This document shows, piece after piece, positions 1-5,891 of a stretch of 16,011 nucleotides of DNA (position 1 is its first letter; each line of letters opens with the position of its first letter). Position numbers and translations under genes: made by a program. Below the pieces are notes generated by a model. The model had not been told where the DNA came from. It was given only the letters and a program-made list of their open reading frames with translations, and ran no database searches. This DNA comes from Lawsonibacter sp. (GTDB lineage: Bacteria; Bacillota; Clostridia; Oscillospirales; Oscillospiraceae). The DNA lies in NCBI GenBank assembly GCA_022798155.1, contig JAAWLY010000029.1, positions 1-16,011 of the forward strand, written 5' to 3'.

Positions 1-1
1 C

Positions 2-43
2 TTGGGCCTCCGGGAGGACTTGGTTCAGGCGCTGGGGGTGTAA
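2..43 (+). CDS. 3' end of an unidentified gene (partial)
   Basis: An open frame enters from the left edge and ends at TAA (41-43), encoding only LGLREDLVQALGV. Too little is present to assign a family. A hairpin terminator follows 6 bases after the stop, which supports this being a real gene end that converges on infB. It could still be a chance open frame. Confidence 0.5.
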   Translation: MGLREDLVQALGV

Positions 44-49
44 GCAAAG

Positions 50-75
50 CGGGACGGGCGAAAGCGCCCGCCCCG
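50..75. terminator. Bidirectional hairpin terminator between convergent genes
   Basis: An 11-bp stem (50-60 with 65-75) closes over an AAAG loop. The single A/C mismatch (54/71) on the + strand becomes a G-U wobble in the minus transcript, so the hairpin is best paired in RNA coming from infB. The T tracts on both sides are weak (CTTTGC on the minus strand). A near copy lies at 5860-5887. Confidence 0.7.
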
Positions 76-84
76 TTGGTGAAC

Positions 85-2466
85 TTATACCTCAACCTGC
101 TCCATGAGGAAGGCCTCGATGACGTCGCCCTCCTTGATGTCCTGGAACTTCTCGAAGGTGATGCCGCACTCGTAGCCGGCGGCCACCTCTTTCACGCTGT
201 CCTTGAACCGCTGGAGGGAGGCAATCGCCCCGTCGTAGATGACGATATTGTCCCGGAGCAGGCGCATCTGGGCGTTGCGCTGCATCTTGCCGTCCAGCAC
301 ATAGCAGCCGGCTACCATGCCCACGCCGGTGATACGGAACACATTGCGCACCTCGGCCCGGCCCAGGTCCACCTCTTTAAACTTGGGGGCCAGCATACCC
401 TTCATGGCCGCCTCGATCTCATTGATGGCGTCGTAGATGACCCGGTACATCCGCATGTCCACCCCCATACGGGCGGCAAATTCCTTGGCGTTGTTGTCCG
501 GGCGGACGTTGAAGCCCACAATGATGGCCCCGGAGGTGCCGGCCAGCATGGCGTCGCTCTCACTGATGGCGCCCACGGCGCAGTGGATCACCCGCACCCG
601 GACCTCCTCATTGGACAGTTTCTCCAAGGAGGCCTTCACCGCCTCGGCGGAGCCCTGCACGTCGGCCTTGACAATGACGTTGAGGTTCTTCATCTCTCCG
701 GCCTGGATCTGGCTGAACAGGTCCTCCAGGGTGACCTTGCCCACGGAGCTGTTGATGGCAGACTTCTGCTCATGCTTGCGCTGTTCCACCAGCTCACGGG
801 CCATACGCTCGTCGGCTACGGCGTGGAAATCGTCGCCGGCACCGGGCACCTCGCCCATGCCGATGATCTCCACCGGAACGGAGGGGCCGGCCTCGGTGAG
901 TTTTCTCCCCCGGGCGTCGGTCATAGCCCGGACACGGCCCACGGCGGTGCCGGCGATGATCACGTCGCCCTGTTTTAGGGTGCCGTTCTGCACCAGCAGG
1001 GTGGCCACCGGGCCCCGGCCCTTGTCCAGCCGGGCCTCAATCACCGCGCCGTGGGCGGTGCGGTTGGGATTGGCCCGCAGCTCCTGGACCTCGGCGGTGA
1101 GCACCACCATGTCCAGCAGGTTGTCGATGCCGAGCCCAGTCTTGGCGGAGATGGGGCATACAATGGTCTCGCCGCCCCACTCCTCGGGCACCAGCTCATA
1201 CTCGGTGAGCTGCTGCATGATCCGGTCGGGGTTGGCCGCCGGCTTATCCATCTTGTTGATGGCCACGATGATGGGGATGCTGGCCGCCTTGGCGTGGTTG
1301 ATGGACTCCACCGTCTGGGGCATGATGCCGTCGTCGGCAGCCACTACCAGGATGGCGATATCGGTAATCATGGCGCCCCGGGCCCGCATGGCGGTAAAGG
1401 CTTCGTGGCCGGGGGTATCCAGGAAGGTGACGGGGTTGCCCTTCACGTCTACTTGATAGGCGCCGATGTGCTGGGTGATGCCACCAGCCTCGCCGGAGAC
1501 CACGTTGGCGTTGCGGATATAGTCCAGCAGGGAGGTCTTGCCGTGGTCCACATGGCCCATGACCACCGCCACGGGGGCCCGGGTGACCAGGTCCTCCTCC
1601 TTGTCCTCGGCGGTGTCGATGAGGCGCTCCTCAATGGTGACAATGACCTCTTTCTCCACCTTGCAGCCCATCTCCTCAGCGATGATAGCGGCGGTGTCGA
1701 AGTCGATAATGTCGCTCAAAGAGGCCATAACCCCGTTTTTGATCAGGCACTTGACCACCTCGGCCCCGGTTTTTTTCATCCGGGAGGCCAGCTCGCCCAC
1801 GCCGATCTCGTCGGGGATAAGCACCTTGGTGGGGGCTTTCTTAGCAATCTCCAGCTGGAGGCGGCGCATCCGGTCCTGCTCCTCCTGGCGGCGCTTGTTG
1901 CCGAAGGACTGGCCCTTGCCGCCCTGCTGGCGGCCCCGCTGGTTCTGCTTGGGCAGCTTCTGCTTGCCCCCACGCATGTCTTGCCGGCGCTGGTCGGTAA
2001 AGTTCTCCAGCCGCTCGTCGTACTTCTCCAGGTTGACCGCCGGGCCACCCCGGGTGTCCACCACCTTCTTGGCGGGGACGCGGGAGGTGGGCTGCTGAAC
2101 CGGCTGCTTGACCGGCTGGCTCCCCTGCTGCTGGGGGGCGGGCTTGGCCTGCTGCCCCTGAGATTGGGGGCGCTCCTTTTTCTCCTCCTTGGACTCGGCG
2201 GGCTTGGCCTCCTCCTTGGGGGCGGGGGCTTTGGCCCCTGGCTCGTGATATACGTCGGCATAGACCTGCTCGATGGAGTCGATCTGGTTGTTTTGGGTCA
2301 GATACTCAAACACAATGGACAGCTCCAGGTCGCTCAAGGGCTGCATGTGATTTTTCGGCGGATGGCCGTACTGGGTCAGAATATCCATGACCTCTTTGGA
2401 GGGCAGGACCTTGCCGTTCCGGGCGAAATCCTTGGCCAGTTTATGGACGGGATATTTAATCATCAT
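85..2466 (-). CDS. infB: Translation initiation factor IF-2
   Basis: This GTPase brings formyl-Met-tRNA to the 30S subunit and promotes subunit joining. The protein has 793 residues. An N-terminal IF2_N-like segment (about 1-60) is followed by a K/P/Q/G-rich, probably disordered linker (about 75-205), a second IF2_N segment (about 212-280) and the G domain. G-domain motifs are GHVDHGKTS (about 304-312), DTPGH (about 350), NKMD (about 404) and SAK (about 440), followed by the beta-barrel and C-terminal domains ending MEQVEV. The start is the ATG at 2466, with GAGGTG 9 bases upstream. An in-frame GTG at 2478 falls inside that ribosome binding site and is unlikely to be used. It is the last gene of the rimP operon, 20 bases after the L7Ae gene. 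rbfA, the usual downstream neighbour, is absent. Confidence 0.97.
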   Translation of the reverse strand: MMIKYPVHKLAKDFARNGKVLPSKEVMDILTQYGHPPKNHMQPLSDLELSIVFEYLTQNNQIDSIEQVYADVYHEPGAKAPAPKEEAKPAESKEEKKERPQSQGQQAKPAPQQQGSQPVKQPVQQPTSRVPAKKVVDTRGGPAVNLEKYDERLENFTDQRRQDMRGGKQKLPKQNQRGRQQGGKGQSFGNKRRQEEQDRMRRLQLEIAKKAPTKVLIPDEIGVGELASRMKKTGAEVVKCLIKNGVMASLSDIIDFDTAAIIAEEMGCKVEKEVIVTIEERLIDTAEDKEEDLVTRAPVAVVMGHVDHGKTSLLDYIRNANVVSGEAGGITQHIGAYQVDVKGNPVTFLDTPGHEAFTAMRARGAMITDIAILVVAADDGIMPQTVESINHAKAASIPIIVAINKMDKPAANPDRIMQQLTEYELVPEEWGGETIVCPISAKTGLGIDNLLDMVVLTAEVQELRANPNRTAHGAVIEARLDKGRGPVATLLVQNGTLKQGDVIIAGTAVGRVRAMTDARGRKLTEAGPSVPVEIIGMGEVPGAGDDFHAVADERMARELVEQRKHEQKSAINSSVGKVTLEDLFSQIQAGEMKNLNVIVKADVQGSAEAVKASLEKLSNEEVRVRVIHCAVGAISESDAMLAGTSGAIIVGFNVRPDNNAKEFAARMGVDMRMYRVIYDAINEIEAAMKGMLAPKFKEVDLGRAEVRNVFRITGVGMVAGCYVLDGKMQRNAQMRLLRDNIVIYDGAIASLQRFKDSVKEVAAGYECGITFEKFQDIKEGDVIEAFLMEQVEV

Positions 2467-2486
2467 AGATGGATGCACCTCGTTTC

Positions 2487-3074
2487 TCAGGGTTTACGGA
2501 ATGTTCCGGTAAGCCGGCGGCCGGCGGGCCGGCCCTTACCCGGCGGCTGGGAAGGGGCCGGGCCGTCTTTGGAGCGGCGAGCCGCCTTTTGCGGTCTGGG
2601 CCTGCCCCGTTGGGACGGTCCCTCCTCCTTTGGCGGCGGGGCCCAGGGCTTGTGCTTGCCCTGGCGCAGGTTTTTCTCGTGCTGCCGCTGTTCCCGCTGG
2701 CGCTGGAGCACCCGGTCGGCGCGGGTACGCAGCTGCCGGGCGGCGGGGCCGTATTTGTCCGGGTCACGGGCGGCCAGCTTCTCCACGATGGCGGCGGAGA
2801 AACCAGCGTCTGTCAGGGCCAGCATGGCACAGGAGGACCGGCCCAGGAGAAAACCCAGCTGAGCCTTGTCGAAGGGGGTCTCCAGCCAGAGGACATTGCC
2901 CGCATCACCGAAGTGGGCGGCACGGCGGCGGGTGTTGGGGGCGGCGTCGGCGGCCAGCAGAACCAGCTTGGCCTGACGGGCCCGGCAGGCGGCCCCCACC
3001 GGCTCTTCGCCCACCTCCAGCCTTCCGGCCTTTTTGGCCAGCCCCAGCAGGTGAAGGACAGGATCATTGAGCAT
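2487..3074 (-). CDS. L7Ae/L30e/S12e-Gadd45-family RNA-binding protein with long basic tail
   Basis: The position between rnpM and infB matches ylxQ (rplGA) of Bacillus, a kink-turn-binding L7Ae-family protein. Residues 1-100 look like this fold: LHLLGLAKKAGRLEVGEE, then KLVLLAADAAPNT and a LLGRSSCAMLALTD segment. Family members are usually about 100 residues, but this one is 195. The extra C-terminal half is rich in R, K, Q, P and G and is probably a disordered RNA-binding tail. The ATG at 3074 overlaps the end of rnpM by 11 bases, indicating translational coupling. The domain assignment is confident; the role of the tail is unknown. Confidence 0.88.
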   Translation of the reverse strand: MLNDPVLHLLGLAKKAGRLEVGEEPVGAACRARQAKLVLLAADAAPNTRRRAAHFGDAGNVLWLETPFDKAQLGFLLGRSSCAMLALTDAGFSAAIVEKLAARDPDKYGPAARQLRTRADRVLQRQREQRQHEKNLRQGKHKPWAPPPKEEGPSQRGRPRPQKAARRSKDGPAPSQPPGKGRPAGRRLTGTFRKP

Positions 3075-3342
3075 CGGATGGCACCTCCTTCATCTGACTC
3101 TCCAGCTCCTCCCACACCTCGGGGGGGAGGGGGGCGGAGAAGGCCCGCTCCAGAGCCCGGCTCTTCCGGGCCCGCTTCAGACACTCGCCGTTGGGGCACA
3201 CATAGGCGCCCCGGCCGGGCAGCTTGCCCTTGAAATCCAGGGACACCGCTCCCTCCGGGGACTTTACTACCCGGATCAGCAACTTTTTCTCTTTCATCTC
3301 CCGGCAGCCAACACACTGCCGCATGGGTATTTTCTTGGGCAA
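3064..3342 (-). CDS. rnpM: YlxR/RnpM family RNase P modulator
   Basis: A small 92-residue RNA-binding protein (old name YlxR, DUF448). In Bacillus subtilis the family has been linked to RNase P RNA. The N terminus MPKKIPMRQCVGC and the GRGAYVCPNGECLKRA motif (about 49-64) are characteristic. The start is TTG at 3342, with AAGGAG 8 bases upstream. The next ATG (residue 7) would remove part of the conserved N terminus. It lies 24 bases after nusA and overlaps the L7Ae gene by 11 bases. Confidence 0.92.
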   Translation of the reverse strand: MPKKIPMRQCVGCREMKEKKLLIRVVKSPEGAVSLDFKGKLPGRGAYVCPNGECLKRARKSRALERAFSAPLPPEVWEELESQMKEVPSDAQ

Positions 3343-3366
3343 GGTCCTCTCTCCTTTTTGAGGTCT

Positions 3367-4590
3367 TTATTCCTTCACGCTCTCCAGAACGTCCTCATTC
3401 TCCTCAACTTCGGCCTCATACTCAGACAAGGCTTCCTCGGCGGCCTCCGCCTCGGCCTGGGCGATCAGGTCCTCAATGGGTTCCAGCGGGGCGGACTCGG
3501 GCTTGATGTCGATCTTATAGCCGGTGAGCTTGGCGGCCAGACGGGCATTCTGGCCCTCCTTGCCGATGGCCAGGGACAGCTGGTCGTCAGGGACCACCAC
3601 ACGGCAGCTCTTGGCGTCCGGCCGGGAGGGCAGCTCCTCCACGCTGACCACATCGGCGGGGGAGAGGGCGGCGGCAATATACTCCGCCGGGTCCTCAGAC
3701 CACTTGATAATGTCAATCTTTTCTCCCTTCAGCTCTTCCACGATGGTGTTTACCCGCTGGCCTCGGGGGCCCACGCAGGCGCCGATGGGGTCTACGTTAG
3801 GCTGGTCGGACCACACGGCCAGCTTGGTGCGGGAGCCAGCCTCCCGGGCCACCGAGCGGATCTCCACGGTGCCGTCGTAGACCTCGGGCACCTCCAGCTC
3901 AAACAGCCGCTTGACCAGGCCTGGGTGGGTGCGGGAGATGAGCACCTGGGGGCCCTTTGTGGCCTTGCGGACCTCGACCACATAGACCTTCAGCCGCTGG
4001 CCCTCCACATAGCGCTCCCCCTTCACCTGCTCGCTGGAACCCAGATAGGCGTCGGTAAACTGGTCGCCGGCGTGCAGCCGCAGGGAGACCGAACCGTTCC
4101 GGGGGTCGATGCGGGTGATTACTCCAGTGAGCAGTTCATGCTCCTTGGTAGAGAATTCGTCGTAAATCATCCCCTGTTCCGCCTCGCGGATGCCCTGAAT
4201 AATCACCTGCCGGGCGGTCTGGGCGGCAATGCGGCCAAAGGACCGGGTTTTAATCTCCATGCGCACCGTGTCGCCCAGCTCCGCCTGAGGCAGGGAGCGG
4301 CGGGCCTCATCCAGGCTGATCTCCATGGCGGGGTTATCGACTGCCTCCACGATCTCCTTCTTTAAAAACAGCCGGACGGTGCCGGCCTCCTCGTTGGCCT
4401 CAATGACCAGGTTGTCGCCCACCCCCTCGTGGTCCCGGCGGTAGGCGGACAGCAGGGCCTGGGTTACCTTCTCCATCATGTAGCCCGGCTTGATGCCCTT
4501 CTCCTGTTCAATCTGGTGGATAGCCTCGAAAAACTCCTTGCCGTCCATCTCGTTTGTATTAACTTTTTTCTTTACCACTCTCTTAGCCAC
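3367..4590 (-). CDS. nusA: Transcription termination/antitermination protein NusA
   Basis: Binds RNA polymerase and nascent RNA, modulating pausing, termination and antitermination. The protein has 407 residues: an N-terminal RNAP-binding domain (about 15-140), S1 domain (about 150-215), KH1 with VGPRGQRV (273-280) and KH2 with IGKEGQNARLAAKLTG (342-357). An acidic tail (about 370-407) follows. The E. coli-type C-terminal acidic repeats are absent, as is normal in Firmicutes. The start is GTG at 4590 with AGGAGG 9 bases upstream. The frame stays open for 45 more codons upstream, but these overlap rimP. The gap from rimP is 19 bases. Confidence 0.96.
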   Translation of the reverse strand: MAKRVVKKKVNTNEMDGKEFFEAIHQIEQEKGIKPGYMMEKVTQALLSAYRRDHEGVGDNLVIEANEEAGTVRLFLKKEIVEAVDNPAMEISLDEARRSLPQAELGDTVRMEIKTRSFGRIAAQTARQVIIQGIREAEQGMIYDEFSTKEHELLTGVITRIDPRNGSVSLRLHAGDQFTDAYLGSSEQVKGERYVEGQRLKVYVVEVRKATKGPQVLISRTHPGLVKRLFELEVPEVYDGTVEIRSVAREAGSRTKLAVWSDQPNVDPIGACVGPRGQRVNTIVEELKGEKIDIIKWSEDPAEYIAAALSPADVVSVEELPSRPDAKSCRVVVPDDQLSLAIGKEGQNARLAAKLTGYKIDIKPESAPLEPIEDLIAQAEAEAAEEALSEYEAEVEENEDVLESVKE

Positions 4591-4609
4591 GGTGCTTTTC
4601 CTCCTAAAG

Positions 4610-5065
4610 TTAAACCCGCAGGTACAGCCGTACCAGGGCGATCTCTTGCTTGGTAAAAACGGCCTTTTGACCGCCGATGTCCAAGGTAACGGTTCCGTCC
4701 TCATAGGCGGACAGCCGTCCCACAAACTCCTTGCGGCCCTCCTTGGGGCGGTAGAGCTTGACCTCCACCTCCGCGCCCAGGAATCGGGCGAAGTGCTCCG
4801 GCTTTTTCAGTGCCCGGTCCGCCCCGGCGGAGGACACCTCAAAGGTGTAGCTGCCCTCAATGGGGTCGGCCTGGTCCAGCAGGTCAGACAGGGGGCGGGA
4901 GACTGCCTCGCAGTCGTCGATGGACACGCCGCCCTCCTTGTCGATATAGACCCGGAGAAACCAAGTCCCCGCTTCCTTTACATATTCCACGTCCCACAAG
5001 GAACACTCCGCCTCCTCCACTACGGGGAGGGCCAGGGCGGTTACGGCGTCGGTCACCTTTGCCAT
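4610..5065 (-). CDS. rimP: Ribosome maturation factor RimP
   Basis: Needed for late assembly of the 30S subunit. The protein has 151 residues, the normal family length. Recognisable segments are LWDVEYVKEAGTWFLRVYID (about 23-42), the VSIDDCEAVSRPLSDLLD segment and YTFEVSSAGADRALKK (about 73-88), which resembles the family signature EVSSPGLDRPL. The ATG at 5065 is preceded by AAGGA with 9-10 bases of spacing. This is the first gene of the operon. Its leader contains a terminator-like hairpin and a sequence block shared with the queT leader. Confidence 0.95.
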   Translation of the reverse strand: MAKVTDAVTALALPVVEEAECSLWDVEYVKEAGTWFLRVYIDKEGGVSIDDCEAVSRPLSDLLDQADPIEGSYTFEVSSAGADRALKKPEHFARFLGAEVEVKLYRPKEGRKEFVGRLSAYEDGTVTLDIGGQKAVFTKQEIALVRLYLRV

Positions 5066-5085
5066 GTTGACACATCCTTCTTTGC

Positions 5086-5131
5086 TGTCATGCCTCGCCT
5101 GCTCGCGACGGCTCGGCGCTTCTTTCCAATC
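5086..5131 (-). other. Conserved leader block shared with queT (copy 1)
   Basis: A 46-nt stretch of the rimP leader aligns with 15026-15069 in the queT leader. The core, read on the + strand, is tcaTgcctcgcctgCtcgcg followed by acg; copy 2 differs at only the two capitalised bases over these 23 positions. In RNA it reads GCGAGCAGGCGAGGC near its 3' end. In both places it follows a hairpin and precedes the ribosome binding site. Function is unknown; a dispersed repeat or a cis-acting RNA element is possible. Confidence 0.6.
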
Positions 5132-5160
5132 AAAAAGAGCGGAGCCGCGACCCCACTCTT
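5132..5160 (-). terminator. Terminator-like hairpin in the rimP leader (possible attenuator)
   Basis: In the minus transcript, AAGAGTGGGG pairs with CTCCGCTCTT around a TCGCGG loop (10 bp including two G-U pairs). A run of five T follows at once. It begins about 20 nt after the predicted transcription start and about 70 nt before rimP, the position expected for an attenuator of the operon. Read-through or antitermination is inference. Confidence 0.6.
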
Positions 5161-5186
5161 ACCAATACTACCATCATTCTATTCAT

Positions 5187-5215
5187 ACTATACCACAGCT
5201 CATAGGAAATTGCAA
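5187..5215 (-). promoter_or_regulatory. Sigma-A promoter P1 of the rimP operon
   Basis: On the minus strand, TTGCAA (5210-5215) and TATAGT (5187-5192) are separated by 17 bp, and a TGG just before the -10 makes it an extended -10 promoter. Transcription should start near 5180, giving a leader of about 115 nt. Confidence 0.75.
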
Positions 5216-5336
5216 GGGCAAATGCCGAAGTTTTTTCCAAAAAAGACAGAGACCGTCCAGGCTTTTTCCGCGAAAGACGGTGAAAAAAACCAGTTTGCCC
5301 GTTCATTTCCGGAGTGAGGTCCAAAAAACGGCGCAT

Positions 5337-5365
5337 ACTATACCCCGGATGGAACCTCCATGCAA
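5337..5365 (-). promoter_or_regulatory. Second candidate promoter (P2) for the rimP operon
   Basis: TTGCAT (5360-5365) and TATAGT (5337-5342) on the minus strand have a 17-bp spacer. The -10 with flanks, GGTATAGTATG, is identical to that of P1. It lies inside the likely 5' leader of the lipoprotein gene on the other strand. A long-loop hairpin (ACCGTC/GACGGT, 5252-5281) lies between P2 and P1. Apart from these elements, nothing recognisable is seen in 5216-5336. Confidence 0.5.
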
Positions 5366-5387
5366 AAAAGAGCGGGAGGATACAGCG

Positions 5388-5855
5388 ATGAAAAAGCAAA
5401 TTTTTGCATTGGCCCTGGCGCTGGCCCTGGTGGGCTCGCTGGCGGCCTGCAGCAATCGGGACCCCAACACCAATAACGGCAATAACTCCAACAACGGCAG
5501 CGGCGTCACCTCCGGGAACAACGGGACCAACAGCTCTGGGGCCGCTTCCGGGACTACGGGCGGCTCCGCCTCCGGCACTCCCGGCACGGTAAGCCGGCGC
5601 TATGGCGGCGAGACCATCTATAATGGCAGCAGTTATTTTGACGACGGCCGCTACACCGCCGGCTCCAACGGCCAGGTTTACGACAGGGACGACAATACCG
5701 TCTCCCGGGACCTGACCCGGGACGCCCGGGATATCGTCCGGGATGCCGGCGACGCCATCGGCGACATCGGCCGGGGCATCGGCGACGTCATCACTGGCAA
5801 TGACACCTACTCCGGCACCCCCAGCTGGGAGCCTGACTCCAGCGCGCGCTATTAA
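5388..5855 (+). CDS. Small secreted lipoprotein of unknown function
   Basis: A 155-residue protein starting at ATG 5388, with GGGAGG 8 bases upstream. MKKQ plus an alanine/leucine-rich stretch forms a signal peptide, and LAAC (18-21) is a lipobox, so lipid attachment at Cys21 and an extracellular membrane anchor are expected. Residues 22-70 are low-complexity N, G, S and T, probably a flexible spacer. Residues about 108-137 show an RD/GD-rich pattern (DLTRDARDIVRDAGDAIGDI) that could form an amphipathic helix. No enzyme motif is visible. It is transcribed away from rimP and ends at a bidirectional terminator. The frame is open further upstream, but the signal peptide fixes the start. Confidence 0.85.
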   Translation: MKKQIFALALALALVGSLAACSNRDPNTNNGNNSNNGSGVTSGNNGTNSSGAASGTTGGSASGTPGTVSRRYGGETIYNGSSYFDDGRYTAGSNGQVYDRDDNTVSRDLTRDARDIVRDAGDAIGDIGRGIGDVITGNDTYSGTPSWEPDSSARY

Positions 5856-5859
5856 TCAA

Positions 5860-5887
5860 AACGGGACGGGCAAACGCCCGCCCCGTT
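5860..5887. terminator. Bidirectional hairpin terminator, near copy of the one at 50-75
   Basis: A 12-bp stem (5860-5871 with 5876-5887) closes over AAAC, with the same A/C mismatch position (5866/5881) as the hairpin at 50-75. The minus-strand transcript has a G-U wobble instead and then runs into TTTTGATT. It lies between the stop codons of the lipoprotein and the radical SAM gene and can serve both. Confidence 0.8.
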
Positions 5888-5891
5888 CTTC

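Noticed and set aside
1051..2862. Long + strand open frame of about 600 codons opposite infB
   Set aside because: It is a GC-rich shadow of infB and the L7Ae gene: repetitive G/L/H-rich translation, no domain, no suitable ribosome binding site, and the minus strand encodes clear conserved proteins.
3067..4365. 432-codon + strand open frame opposite rnpM and nusA
   Set aside because: Shadow of nusA codons in a high-GC genome; the composition is not protein-like and NusA is unambiguous on the other strand.
5130..5399. 89-codon minus-strand frame (starting MLFHRC) between rimP and the lipoprotein gene
   Set aside because: No ribosome binding site; overlaps both promoters and the rimP leader; composition unlike a protein.
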